DNA from: Paludibaculum fermentans
GTDB taxonomy: Bacteria; Acidobacteriota; Terriglobia; Bryobacterales; Bryobacteraceae
Direction of reading: 5' to 3'
Length of the DNA stretch: 64,000 bases
NCBI RefSeq assembly: GCF_015277775.1
Contig: NZ_CP063849.1
Location: 4,278,001-4,342,000, forward strand
Shown: piece after piece, positions 52,071 through 61,603 of the stretch
How the letters are laid out: the number at the start of each line of letters is the position of its first letter
How positions within the stretch are numbered: the stretch's first letter is position 1
Translations under genes and position numbers: made by a program
Notes under the pieces: generated by a model
Told to the model about the DNA's origin: nothing
Database searches by the model: none
The model's input: only the letters and a program-made list of their open reading frames with translations

Positions 52071-53224
52071 ACTGTCCCGTAGAGTCCTTTCCATGTCTGT
52101 TCTTTCTGCGTGTACATGGCCGTGCGGCCCAGAATCGCGATCATCGTGGAACGCGCCGCCCGATCGGCTACGTTCTCCACGTCGCCGCTCAGAATGCGTC
52201 CCAGGAACTGCTCGATCCCTTCGTAGGTGATGTCGCGCTTCGACTCCATGGTCTCCACGTCGTTGCGTCCCTTGTAATGCACCATGCTGGCCCGCGATGT
52301 AACCAGTGTGCCCTTCGTGCCCGTGAACTCCTCGCCCACCTTGCGGTACCCGACGGGGGTCAACTGGTTCGCTTCGAAGTTCACCAGCAGGTTGTTCGGC
52401 CATTCGAACGTCAGATTTAGATTGTCGTTGATGTCCATGGTCGTCCGCACCTTGCGGCCGCAGTAACCCACCGCGCGTAGCGGCAACCCGCCCAGGAACC
52501 AGTGCAGGACATCGAGATTGTGGCAGTCCTGCTCAACAATGAAATCACCGGAGTACTTGCGGAAACAGAACCAGTTCCGCAGGTCGGCCTTCGCCGTATC
52601 CAGCCCCGGATAGTCGCGCCGCGTGAACGGGTCGTTCGCAATCCAGTAGCCCCGCGCCACCGATACACTGCCGATCGCTCCTGCCTGCAGCCGCTTGTAC
52701 GCTTCCAGGTACACAGGGCCGTAGCGCTGCTGGTAGCCGAACGACAGCACCTTCTTCGGATCCATCTTCTTGCCCGCCGCCATGACACGCTTGCAGCCTT
52801 CAAAGTCCACACCTGCGGGCTTCTCACAATAAACGTGCTTCTTGGCTTCCACCGCGGCTTCCAGCATGCGAGGATGCTCGAACGGAGGCGTGGCGATGAA
52901 CACGGCGTCAATCGACGGGTTCGCCAGCATCTTCTCAAACTCTCTGTACGTATCGACCTTGTCCAGTTGCAGCGCGGCCTTCGCCTGCTCAATGCGATCG
53001 TCGTAAAGATCGGCCAGAGCCGTGATGCGCGCCCGCGGATCGGAGTGCGTGATCTTGGAGTCGTAGGTACCCCGTCCGCCGCAGCCGATCAGGCCGACCG
53101 AGATTTTCGAGTTCGCCTGCGATCCGCGCACTGCCTGCGGACTGACAATCGAGAAGGCGCTCGCGGCTGTGCTGGCCAACACGGTCCGGCGCGAAATGGA
53201 TGGGGATTCGGGTGATTGCGGCAT
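52067..53224 (-). CDS. Tat-exported Gfo/Idh/MocA-family oxidoreductase
   Basis: A 385-residue NAD(P)-dependent sugar oxidoreductase-family protein with a twin-arginine leader (ISRRTVLASTAASAF). The Rossmann loop is GLIGCGGRGTYD, the catalytic lysine motif is CEKPAGVDFEGC, and the C-terminal domain runs from YWIANDPFTRRDYP to QDCHNLDVLHWFLGG. It is first in an overlapping run with the PIG-L deacetylase and selA, which suggests amino-sugar or glycan processing outside the cytoplasm. The pairing of such a gene with selA is unusual. Confidence 0.9.
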   Translation of the reverse strand: MPQSPESPSISRRTVLASTAASAFSIVSPQAVRGSQANSKISVGLIGCGGRGTYDSKITHSDPRARITALADLYDDRIEQAKAALQLDKVDTYREFEKMLANPSIDAVFIATPPFEHPRMLEAAVEAKKHVYCEKPAGVDFEGCKRVMAAGKKMDPKKVLSFGYQQRYGPVYLEAYKRLQAGAIGSVSVARGYWIANDPFTRRDYPGLDTAKADLRNWFCFRKYSGDFIVEQDCHNLDVLHWFLGGLPLRAVGYCGRKVRTTMDINDNLNLTFEWPNNLLVNFEANQLTPVGYRKVGEEFTGTKGTLVTSRASMVHYKGRNDVETMESKRDITYEGIEQFLGRILSGDVENVADRAARSTMIAILGRTAMYTQKEQTWKGLYGTV

Positions 53225-53268
53225 GGAATGTCCCTGCCGCCTGATTCTATCTCAAACGGAACCGGCAA

Positions 53269-54303
53269 CTACTTGTTGAGTGGCTCCGTCGGAGCCTGCC
53301 CGCGACGATGCTGGTGAGCGCTATGGTAGATCTCGCGAATCTCAGAGCCGGTCGTGGCCAGCGCCACCGCTCCCGCCGCCAGCAGCGGCACCGTCACGAC
53401 AAAGAACATCATGCCGGAAAGCGACTTCGCTGTCTGTGCGTCCACACCCAGCATGCGGTGCAGTGCCAGGAATCCGCACAGGTGGAACAGACCCACATTC
53501 CCCGGCGCGCCAGGCACCACGGTGCCCAGCCTCAGCACCACCAGCACGATTGCCGCCGCGCCCCAAGGCAGGTTTAACCCATAGCCCTGCAGCATCGCGT
53601 GGATCGGGATCACCTGCAGTGCCAGGTAGACAGTGCTGGCGGCAACCGCCGCGGGGAACGACTTGGAGCGCCCCATCGCATGCAGCCCCTCCACCACACG
53701 CCGCAATTGTTCCGACCACCGGTGGCGCGTTGTCATGTGATGCGCAAAGCGCCGGTTTAAAACGGAGAACACGACCAGCCCGCCGATTACGGCGACCACG
53801 GAGGCGAGAATCCATACCCCGATCTCGATCTCCTTCGGCAGCTCCGCGGAGAGCGAGACCAAGGCGAAACCGACAATCAGCCACACCCCGTCGATCAGTC
53901 GTTCAATCAGCGCTGAGCTGAGCACAAGCGGGAAGGGAATCTTATCCCACACGGTCAGCAGGTAGCAGCGGATCAGTTCGCCGCTGCGCAGCGGCAGAAC
54001 TTCATTCGCGAACAGTCCGATGTAGATCGCCTGGACACTGCGCCAGAACGGCACGCGGGCCACGGGCCGCAACAGGATGTTCCAGCGCCATGCCTGCGAG
54101 AAATAGACGAGGACGTCGCACGCCACGGCGAGCAGGATCCATGCCCAGTGCACGCGCGCCAGCTTCGGCAGCTCCAGGCGCCAGTCGAAATCGTGATAAA
54201 CCCACAGGAGACAGCCCAGCGAAAGCGCGTAGACAATCACCGTGCCGAGCCACGGTGGAAACCGCCTGACTGCCCCACCGCCTGCGGGTGAGTTTGTCCC
54301 CAT
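53269..54303 (-). CDS. Lysylphosphatidylglycerol synthase-like membrane protein (UPF0104 type)
   Basis: A 344-residue protein with about eight helices. It matches the flippase-like transmembrane part of MprF: IGLFANEVLPLRSGELIRCY, LSSALIERLIDGVWL, then VVPGAPGNVGLFHLCG. The soluble aminoacyltransferase domain of MprF is absent. Such stand-alone members may move lipids across the membrane. It is transcribed alone or with the LacI gene upstream (77 bases apart). Confidence 0.88.
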   Translation of the reverse strand: MGTNSPAGGGAVRRFPPWLGTVIVYALSLGCLLWVYHDFDWRLELPKLARVHWAWILLAVACDVLVYFSQAWRWNILLRPVARVPFWRSVQAIYIGLFANEVLPLRSGELIRCYLLTVWDKIPFPLVLSSALIERLIDGVWLIVGFALVSLSAELPKEIEIGVWILASVVAVIGGLVVFSVLNRRFAHHMTTRHRWSEQLRRVVEGLHAMGRSKSFPAAVAASTVYLALQVIPIHAMLQGYGLNLPWGAAAIVLVVLRLGTVVPGAPGNVGLFHLCGFLALHRMLGVDAQTAKSLSGMMFFVVTVPLLAAGAVALATTGSEIREIYHSAHQHRRGQAPTEPLNK

Positions 54304-54380
54304 TACTCTTCCATCTTAGACTTCCGATGCTCCCGGAAGTATCGGGACAGGTTTTCTGGGGAAGAATTCCGTTACAACTG

Positions 54381-55397
54381 TTAATTCGGACGCGAAGCCG
54401 TGCTCTCTCGAACGATCAGTTCCGGGTTGAGCAGGATCACCACGGGATCGGGTGAATTCGTCCGTCCCTCGATCCTTTCGATCAGCAATTGAGCACCCCG
54501 CCGGCCGATCTCGTACGCCGGCTGGGCCACGACGGTCAGCCTGGGTTGGATCACATCGCCGAAGGGAATGTCATCGAACACCGCCAGCGCAATGTCTCCC
54601 GGGCACCGCAACCCCAGCTCCTGCATCGCCTTCAGCGCTCCGAAGCCCATCATCGCGTTGGCCGCGAAAATGGCAGTGGGCGGCTCAGACCGCAGCAGCA
54701 ACTCCTTCGACATCTTGTAGCCGCTGTCCAGCCGGAAGTCTCCGAAACACACCAGCGACGGATCAAAAATCAGGCCGCTTTCTTCGAGCACCGACCGGTA
54801 TCCCACCAGGCGCTGCTCCGAGGTGTAGACATCGTGCGATCCGCACACCATGCCGATGCGCTTGTGCCCGCGCAGCAGCAGGTGATGCATGCACATCCGC
54901 GTGCCCTTCACATTGTCGACGCAAACCGAGTCCACTGGCGAATCCAGCGGCGCACGGTCGAGACACACCACCGGCGTCCCGCCATCGATCGCGGCCTTAA
55001 TGTGGCCGATGTCGCCCGAATCCGGCGCCATTACCAGGAGGATTCCATCCACCTTCCGCGCCCGCAGCAGCGTTACGGCCCGCCGCTCCCGCTCCACGTG
55101 ATCGTCCGTGTTTAACGTGATCAACAGATAGCCGCGCTCCAGCGCCGCATCCTCCGCCCCGCGAATCATCTGCGGGAAGAACGGATTGGTAATATCGGTG
55201 ACCACCGTACCCAGAGTTTTGGTCGACCGCGTTTTCAGACTTCGTGCAATTTGATTCGGTTCATAATCCAGTGCCCGCATCGCCTCTTCTACTCGGCGGC
55301 GCAGTTCCGGGCGCACTGACTCCGAACCAGACAGCACGTTCGACACAGTACCCACGGAAACGCGGGCTTTCTTTGCTACTTCCCGAATCGTGACCAT
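54381..55397 (-). CDS. LacI-family transcriptional regulator
   Basis: A 338-residue regulator. Residues 1-50 are the helix-turn-helix and hinge (TIREVAKKARVSVGTVSNVL, YEPNQIARSLKTR). The rest is a periplasmic-binding-protein-like sensor (TNPFFPQMIRGAEDAALERG, VDGILLVMAP, FAANAMMGFGALKAM). It probably senses a sugar. The nearest sugar-related genes are the oxidoreductase/deacetylase pair 1-3 kb downstream. No LacI-type operator with central CG was identified with confidence. Confidence 0.93.
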   Translation of the reverse strand: MVTIREVAKKARVSVGTVSNVLSGSESVRPELRRRVEEAMRALDYEPNQIARSLKTRSTKTLGTVVTDITNPFFPQMIRGAEDAALERGYLLITLNTDDHVERERRAVTLLRARKVDGILLVMAPDSGDIGHIKAAIDGGTPVVCLDRAPLDSPVDSVCVDNVKGTRMCMHHLLLRGHKRIGMVCGSHDVYTSEQRLVGYRSVLEESGLIFDPSLVCFGDFRLDSGYKMSKELLLRSEPPTAIFAANAMMGFGALKAMQELGLRCPGDIALAVFDDIPFGDVIQPRLTVVAQPAYEIGRRGAQLLIERIEGRTNSPDPVVILLNPELIVRESTASRPN

Positions 55398-55633
55398 CGC
55401 GATGTCAATCTACCACCATCCGATGGTCCCTTGCATTGCCACCCGAATCTTTACTTGAATCGACTCCGGCCTCCGGCTCGCGAAGGGCTTCGATCGGCCT
55501 GCGGGGTGAGCCTTTTCGAAGCCTGTTCAAATCGAGGGTTCAACTTTCACCGTGTTCATAAAATCCGGCCCGGACCCAGCCTTCCTGAGCGTGCAGTTCG
55601 GCTGTGAGCGCAGCATGATACGATCATTTCCGC
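55398..55633. other. Intergenic region between divergent LacI and lipoprotein genes, with inverted repeats
   Basis: 236 bases. GGCTTCGA (55486-55493) and TCGAAGCC (55516-55523) form a perfect 8-bp inverted repeat. CGAAGGGCTTCG at 55481-55492 is itself a near-palindrome sharing the left arm, so alternative pairings are possible. TGATACGAT at 55617-55624 resembles an extended -10 and would start transcription about 3 bases before the lipoprotein ATG. The rest shows nothing I recognise. Confidence 0.4.
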
Positions 55634-56107
55634 ATGCGCCCCGCCATCCTACTGCCTGCTTTCGCGGCCCTGCTCTTCCTCGCCGGCTGCAGCCCTGAAA
55701 CCAAGCCCGAGCCCGCGCCCGTCAAAAAGGCAGCCGCGCCTCCGGCCGACGAAAGCCGCCGCTTCCCCTCCGCCAACCGCGTGGAGACCAACATCACCGC
55801 CGACCACCTGCTTGGTCACGATTTTCTGCCGGGCGGCAACATTGCCCACTACAAGAAGGGGGCGAAGGAGTTTGACCTGATCCTCCTCCGGACCTCCTCC
55901 GCGGAAGCGGCCGGCATCCTCCTGTTCGATTACAAGACCCACCTGGCCAACCCGAAAGTCGTCCCCGGCTTCGGCGGCTTTGCCGGCAAGGATGGCGCGC
56001 GCGACGCCTTCCTCTTCGCCAAAGGCAAATACCTGGCGGGCGTCATCGGCTTACCGGAAGCCGAAGCCGACGCGCTGGCCCGCGAATTCGCAGCACTCAT
56101 CCAATAA
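55634..56107 (+). CDS. Lipoprotein of unknown function
   Basis: A 157-residue lipoprotein: signal and lipobox LLFLAGC (cysteine near residue 19), proline/lysine-rich linker, then a small globular domain (HYKKGAKEFDLILLRTSSAE, KYLAGVIGLPEAEADALA). No ribosome site is visible, and the -10-like box suggests a very short or absent leader. It is followed 13 bases later by the YkgJ-type gene. Confidence 0.78.
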   Translation: MRPAILLPAFAALLFLAGCSPETKPEPAPVKKAAAPPADESRRFPSANRVETNITADHLLGHDFLPGGNIAHYKKGAKEFDLILLRTSSAEAAGILLFDYKTHLANPKVVPGFGGFAGKDGARDAFLFAKGKYLAGVIGLPEAEADALAREFAALIQ

Positions 56108-56120
56108 CCGGTTACCCGCC

Positions 56121-56711
56121 ATGTCCTGCGGCCCCAAAGCCACGGAACTCGTCGGAATTGTAGGCCAGACCATGGCCCAAGCCCTGACAAAGGGCGGCGC
56201 GTGGATCGTCTGCCGCCCCGGCTGCGCCGAATGCTGCCTGGGGACTTTCGCAATCTCCCTCACCGATGCGGAACGCCTGGCGGAAGGCCTCCTTCATCTC
56301 TCCCAACACGATCCGGCCCGCGCCGCCCGCGTCCGCCGTCGAGCCCAGGCGTTTCTAGCGCGCTTCGCCGCCAGCTTTCCCGGCGACCCCGCCTCCGGCC
56401 TCCTCGACAACTCGACCCAAGGCCAGGAACAGTTCGAAACATTTGGCGAAGACGTGCCCTGCCCCGCCCTCGACCCCGCCTCCCAAACCTGCGATTTATA
56501 CGCTTACCGTCCGGTCACCTGCCGCACCTTTGGACCTGCCCTGCGCTTCCCCGAAGGCGAGATCCGCGCCTGTGAACTCTGCTACCAGGGCGCTGCGGAG
56601 GACGAGATCGACAGCGCCGCCGTGCCGCTCACCCCCAGACACCTGGAAGATCTTCGTGAAGCTCACACCATCGCCGCGTTTGCCCTCACCGGCCCGCCGC
56701 GGCGCTTTTAG
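56121..56711 (+). CDS. YkgJ-family cysteine-cluster protein
   Basis: A 196-residue protein with the CxxxCxxCC cluster CRPGCAECC at about residues 32-40, a second group CPALDPASQTCDLYAYRP and VTCRTFG. These cysteines are the proposed zinc or Fe-S site of the CxxCxxCC family. Start ATG 56121 is used, because the frame further upstream overlaps the lipoprotein gene. It precedes the U32 gene by 45 bases. Confidence 0.85.
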   Translation: MSCGPKATELVGIVGQTMAQALTKGGAWIVCRPGCAECCLGTFAISLTDAERLAEGLLHLSQHDPARAARVRRRAQAFLARFAASFPGDPASGLLDNSTQGQEQFETFGEDVPCPALDPASQTCDLYAYRPVTCRTFGPALRFPEGEIRACELCYQGAAEDEIDSAAVPLTPRHLEDLREAHTIAAFALTGPPRRF

Positions 56712-56756
56712 GCGACAACGCCCAACCCGCCTGTTACCCTGAAAGGGACCCCCTCC

Positions 56757-59282
56757 ATGCGCCAGCAGCCCCCCGTCCGCAAACCCGAAGTCATGAGTCC
56801 GGCCGGCTATTGGCCCCAACTCCGCGCCGCCGTCGAGGCCGGAGCCGACTCCGTGTACTTCGGCCTGAAGCACTTTTCCGCTCGCGCCAAGGTCGGCTTC
56901 ACGCTGACGGAACTGCCCTCCGTCATGCGCGAACTCCACACCCGCGGCGTCCGCGGCTACGTCACCTTCAACACGCTTGTCTTCGAACACGAGATCGCGG
57001 GAGCCGCCGACGCCATCGCCGCCATCGTCGACGCCGGAGCCGACGCGCTCATCATGCAGGATTACGGCATGGTCCGCCTGGCCCGCCAGATCGCGCCCGG
57101 CATGGAGTTCCACGCCAGCACGCAGATGAGCATCACCGACGCCGCCGGCGTCCGCCAGGCCCAGGAACTCGGCGTCCAGCGCGTCACCCTCGCCCGCGAA
57201 CTCGCCCTCACCGAGGTGCGCTCCATCATCGAGCAGACCTCCTGCGATCTCGAGATCTTCGTCCATGGCGCACTCTGCGTCGCTTACTCCGGCCAATGCT
57301 TCTCTTCCGAAGCCTGGGGCGGACGCAGCGCCAATCGCGGCCAGTGTGCCCAAGCCTGCCGCCTGCCCTACGAAATGCTGGTCGACGGCCGCCTGGAGCC
57401 CCTGGCCGACGCCCGCTATCTCCTCTCGCCCGGCGATCTCTACGGCCTGCGCCAGGTGCCCGAAATCGTCTCCATGGGCGTGTCGGCAATGAAAATAGAA
57501 GGCCGCTACAAAGACGCCGACTACGTCGCCCTCGCTACCGCCGCCTATCGCAAAGCAGTCGACGAAGCCGCTGCCGGCCGCAAGCTCTCCATCACGCCCG
57601 TCGAAGAGCTCCAGCTAGAGCAGGTCTACTCCCGAGGTTCCGGCCCATACTTCCTCACCGGCACCAATCACCAGACCGTCGTCAAAGGCCGTGCCCCGCG
57701 CCATCGAGGTGTCTGCATCGGCAAGGTCACCAAGGTCAGCCCGGACTCCGTCACCATCCAGACGGCGCCTGCCCACAAAATCGCACCGGTGAAGCCCGGT
57801 GACGGCCTGGTCTTCGACGCCGCCTCCTGGCGCAGCCCGGAAGAGCCCGAAGAGGGCGGCCGCATCTTCCAGTCGCTCCCCAATCTCGACGGATCCCTGG
57901 AATTGAAGTTCGGCAACAACGCCGTCCGCTTCACCCGCATCCATCCCGGCGACCTCGTCTGGCGGACCCACGATCCCGCCCTCGAACGCGTGGCCAAGCC
58001 CTATCTCGAACCCGCCGCTCCCGCCGCCCGCCAGTCGATTCACATCCGAGTCACCGCCGCCGAAGGAGCGCCGCTGGTGACCGAGTGGCACCTCATCGCC
58101 CATCCGGAAATCTCGACCACTGTCATCTCGCCCGAGTCCATCGAACGCGCACAGAATCGCGGCCTCACCAAGGACTTCCTGCACGAACAGTTCTCCCGCC
58201 TCGGCAACACGCCTTACACCTTGAAGAGCATTGAGCTCACCTGCACCGGGACGCCGTTCGCAGCCAGTTCACTCCTGAACCGTCTGCGCCGCGAAGCCGT
58301 CGAGCAACTCCAGGCCCAGCAGGTCAACCGGCCGCCCCTGGAAGTCAACCAACCCAAGCCGCTTGTGGAAGCAGCCCTGCGCCAGGCCACCGCCGAGGAG
58401 CCTGCCAGCCTGGAGCCCCAGCTCCACCTGCTGGTCCGCACTCCCGAACAGCTCGAAGCCGCCCTCGAACTCACACCGGCCAGCATCACGCTCGATTACC
58501 TCGACCTCTACGGCCTGCGGCCCTCCGTCGAAAAGGTCAAAACAGCCGGCATCGCCGTCCGAGTCGCCAGCCCGCGCATCCTGAAACCCGGTGAAGCCCG
58601 CATCACCAACTTCCTGCTCAGCCTGGAGTGCCCGCTGGTCATCCGCTCCACAGGCATCCTGCACGAACTCAAGCAGCAGCCGCACTCCGACCTGATCGGA
58701 GACTTCAGCCTCAATACCGCCAACTCGCTCACCGCCTCGGCCTACTTTGAACTGGGGTTGTCGCGCCTGACGCCCACGCACGACCTCAACGCCGACCAGG
58801 TAGCCCGCCTCGCTCGCACAGCGGGCGCCGCCCGTATTGAGGTCGTAGCCTACCAGCACCTGCCGGTCTTCCACACCGAGCACTGCGTCTTCTGCCGCTT
58901 CCTCTCCACCGGCACCACTTACAAAGACTGCGGCCGCCCTTGTGAAACCCACACCGTCGCCTTGAAAGACCCTTCCGGCCGCGCCCACCCCGTCATGGCC
59001 GACGTCGGCTGCCGCAACACGGTCTTCGGAGCCGAGGCCCAGGAAGCCAGCAGCTTCATCGACCAGTGGCAGGAAGCGGGCATCCGTCATTTCCGTCTGG
59101 AGTTTGTCCACGAATCCGCCGGCCAGGTCCGCGAAGTCACCTTGGCCTTCCAGTCCTATCTGAAAGGCGAATCCACTTCAGCGCAACTGGCCGCCGAACT
59201 GAAGCGCATCGCCCCGCAAGGCGTCACCCAAGGCAGCCTCTTCGTCCCGCCGGACTACCTGGCCCTGCCGATTTTGCAGTGA
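56757..59282 (+). CDS. Peptidase U32-family protein, RlhA-like (23S rRNA hydroxylation)
   Basis: An 841-residue U32 protein with the N-terminal barrel (VMSPAGYWPQLRAAVEAGAD), FHASTQMSITDAAG, then the U32 signature EIFVHGALCVAYSGQCFSS with C-x6-C cysteines and RGQCAQACRLPY. It is longer than the 653-residue E. coli RlhA, with a DUF3656-like middle and further cysteines near the C-terminus (CVFCRFLSTGTTYKDCGRPC). In E. coli RlhA forms 5-hydroxycytidine in 23S rRNA. The same role is inferred. It follows the YkgJ-type gene on the same strand. Confidence 0.88.
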   Translation: MRQQPPVRKPEVMSPAGYWPQLRAAVEAGADSVYFGLKHFSARAKVGFTLTELPSVMRELHTRGVRGYVTFNTLVFEHEIAGAADAIAAIVDAGADALIMQDYGMVRLARQIAPGMEFHASTQMSITDAAGVRQAQELGVQRVTLARELALTEVRSIIEQTSCDLEIFVHGALCVAYSGQCFSSEAWGGRSANRGQCAQACRLPYEMLVDGRLEPLADARYLLSPGDLYGLRQVPEIVSMGVSAMKIEGRYKDADYVALATAAYRKAVDEAAAGRKLSITPVEELQLEQVYSRGSGPYFLTGTNHQTVVKGRAPRHRGVCIGKVTKVSPDSVTIQTAPAHKIAPVKPGDGLVFDAASWRSPEEPEEGGRIFQSLPNLDGSLELKFGNNAVRFTRIHPGDLVWRTHDPALERVAKPYLEPAAPAARQSIHIRVTAAEGAPLVTEWHLIAHPEISTTVISPESIERAQNRGLTKDFLHEQFSRLGNTPYTLKSIELTCTGTPFAASSLLNRLRREAVEQLQAQQVNRPPLEVNQPKPLVEAALRQATAEEPASLEPQLHLLVRTPEQLEAALELTPASITLDYLDLYGLRPSVEKVKTAGIAVRVASPRILKPGEARITNFLLSLECPLVIRSTGILHELKQQPHSDLIGDFSLNTANSLTASAYFELGLSRLTPTHDLNADQVARLARTAGAARIEVVAYQHLPVFHTEHCVFCRFLSTGTTYKDCGRPCETHTVALKDPSGRAHPVMADVGCRNTVFGAEAQEASSFIDQWQEAGIRHFRLEFVHESAGQVREVTLAFQSYLKGESTSAQLAAELKRIAPQGVTQGSLFVPPDYLALPILQ

Positions 59283-59312
59283 TCGACACAGGCGTTCCGG
59301 TATCATGACCCC

Positions 59313-61544
59313 ATGCCGGAAGACCCATCGTTCGTCGCACGCCGGCATACCCGGTGGGTCGCACCACTCATCCTGCTCGCCCTCACCACAGGGATCTTCT
59401 GGAAACTGCTGACCAAGCAGTATAACTGGCTCGACAGCCCCGACCTTGCCTTCCAGATCCTCCCGTGGTTCCAGTTTCAGGCCTCAGCCTGGCACGCCGG
59501 AGAATTCCCCCTCTGGGACCCCCACCTCTGGGGCGGCCAGCCGCTCCTGGGCCAGATGCAGCCCGGAGCTGCCTATCCCCTCAACTGGCCTCTATTCCTC
59601 GCCCCCCTCCACAACGGCCACATCCAGCCGTTCTGGATCAATCTCCACTTCCTGTTCTCTCACTACCTGGCTGCCCTCTTCTGCTACCTACTCTGCCGCG
59701 ACCTCGGCCGCTCCAACTCCGCCTCGATCCTCGCTGGAGCCGGTTACGCACTCGGCGGCGTCCTGGGGACCATCGGCTGGCCGCAGATGCTCAGCGGAGC
59801 CGTCTGGGCTCCCCTCGTCCTCCTCTTCTATTTCCGCTGCCTGCGCGGCTGCCATCCCGCCGCCAACGCCGCCCTCTCCGGAGCCTTCCTCGGCATCAGC
59901 TTCCTCTCCGGCCACCACCAGATCCCCAGTTTCACGGCTCTGGCCATGGGCGGCTTCTGGCTCCACTACATCTGGATCCAGCCCAACCGGATGCGCGCCC
60001 TCCGCCAGCCCGCGATCGCCGGCATGCTGCTGGCATTGGTGGGCGCCCTGCAACTCCTGCCCGCCATCGAAACCGGCCGCCTGTCGCTCCGCTGGGTCGA
60101 ATCCCAGAACCCCGTCTTCTGGGGCCAGAGCGTGCCCTACATTGTCCACAAGCAGCATTCATTCCCGCCAAGCTCACTGTTGGGTGTCTTCATCGCCGGA
60201 CTCAGCCGCGAGGTCGACCCCTTCCTCGGCTTCACCCTGGTTGCCCTCGCTCTGCTCGGCCTCGCCGCCTGTTGGAAACGCAGCGAGGTGCGGCTGTTCG
60301 GCGCCCTGGCCGTGGGTGCGGTCGTCTTTGCGCTCGGCGGCTTCTCCGTCTACCATGGCGTGGCTTACTTGCTCTTCCCCATGGTGGAGAAGGCTCGTAC
60401 GCCAGCCATCGCCTTTTTCCTCGCTCAACTGGCCCTAGCCGCCCTGGCCGCTTTCGGCCTCGACGCCTTCCGTACGGAGGAGATCCGGCAATCCACCTTC
60501 GTCCGCAGCCTCATCCGGGGCCTGCTCGCGTTCAGCGCTGTCGCCTGGAGCATCACCCTCGCCAGCGCCACCGTGCGCCAGGAGACAGGCAACGAGTACG
60601 AGGCGCTCTCCCTCGCCGCAATCAGCGCCATCGGCCTGGCAGTTCTTCTGCACGCCTCCAGGACCGGCCGCATCCGGGAATCATCAGCCGCCGCGCTTTC
60701 TATTGCGCTGCTGCTGTTTGAGTTTGGCACCGTCACCACCGCCAACTACCAGCACCGCGAGAACAAAGGCGGCTCCCTCTACAAGCTCACGCAGCACGAT
60801 GATGTGGTCGATTTCCTGCGCACTCTGCCCGCGCCCATGCGCCTCGAAGTCGACACCGACGACGTCCCCTTCAATATCGGCGACTGGGAGGGCCTCGAAC
60901 AGTTCCGGGCCTACTCCGGCGGCCTCACCGCCAACGTCGCCCGCTTCGAAACCGACCGCCTCAACGGCGGCCATCTCGCCCCCATGCTCTTCGCCCTCGG
61001 CTACCACCTGGGCAACGATCCCATGCGCGACGGCCAGCAGCAGGTCTTCCAGGGCCGCGCCGGCCTGAAGGTCTATCGCAATCCCGAGGCGTTTCCCCGC
61101 TACTGGAGCGTCCACGAGGCCGCCACCGTGCCTTCAGCCGAGATCATCCGCCGCATGGGCGAGGAAGGTGGAAATCTCCGTCGCAAGGCCCTCATGACAG
61201 CCTCGGCGCCGCCGCTGGAAACCTGTGGCGACGGCGACGAACTGAGGCTCACCGCCCGCTCCTCCTCGGCCCTGACCTTCGAGACCACGATGCGCTGCCG
61301 GGGCCTGCTCGTCGCCAGCGAGACTTACTTCCCCGGCTGGCTCGGCTACGTCGACGGGCAACCGGCCCCACTTCACGAGGTCTACGGCGCCCTGCGCGGC
61401 ATCGTCGTCAACCAGGGCCGCCACCGCGTGGAGATGCGCTACCGCCCCGTGTCGGTTTACTGGGGCGCGGGCCTCACCCTGCTCGGCCTGCTGACGGCTC
61501 TCGCCGCCGGCCGCTATCAAATGCGCGCGCCCGAAAAAGCCTGA
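59313..61544 (+). CDS. YfhO-family membrane protein
   Basis: A 743-residue polytopic protein. The N-terminal part resembles GT-C fold transferases: WKLLTKQYNWLDSPDLAFQ, FPLWDPHLWGGQPLLGQMQP. About ten helices are seen, then a soluble C-terminal domain with SETYFPGWLGYVDGQ and a final helix, as in YfhO. YfhO of Firmicutes is implicated in glycosylating lipoteichoic acid. The acceptor in a Gram-negative is unknown. It is followed by another GT-C-like membrane protein. Confidence 0.85.
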   Translation: MPEDPSFVARRHTRWVAPLILLALTTGIFWKLLTKQYNWLDSPDLAFQILPWFQFQASAWHAGEFPLWDPHLWGGQPLLGQMQPGAAYPLNWPLFLAPLHNGHIQPFWINLHFLFSHYLAALFCYLLCRDLGRSNSASILAGAGYALGGVLGTIGWPQMLSGAVWAPLVLLFYFRCLRGCHPAANAALSGAFLGISFLSGHHQIPSFTALAMGGFWLHYIWIQPNRMRALRQPAIAGMLLALVGALQLLPAIETGRLSLRWVESQNPVFWGQSVPYIVHKQHSFPPSSLLGVFIAGLSREVDPFLGFTLVALALLGLAACWKRSEVRLFGALAVGAVVFALGGFSVYHGVAYLLFPMVEKARTPAIAFFLAQLALAALAAFGLDAFRTEEIRQSTFVRSLIRGLLAFSAVAWSITLASATVRQETGNEYEALSLAAISAIGLAVLLHASRTGRIRESSAAALSIALLLFEFGTVTTANYQHRENKGGSLYKLTQHDDVVDFLRTLPAPMRLEVDTDDVPFNIGDWEGLEQFRAYSGGLTANVARFETDRLNGGHLAPMLFALGYHLGNDPMRDGQQQVFQGRAGLKVYRNPEAFPRYWSVHEAATVPSAEIIRRMGEEGGNLRRKALMTASAPPLETCGDGDELRLTARSSSALTFETTMRCRGLLVASETYFPGWLGYVDGQPAPLHEVYGALRGIVVNQGRHRVEMRYRPVSVYWGAGLTLLGLLTALAAGRYQMRAPEKA

Positions 61545-61603
61545 CGAACCTCCGCGCGGTTTACGGCCCGGCGCCCTGCCTGCTACGCTCCAGTTGAAGT
61601 GAG

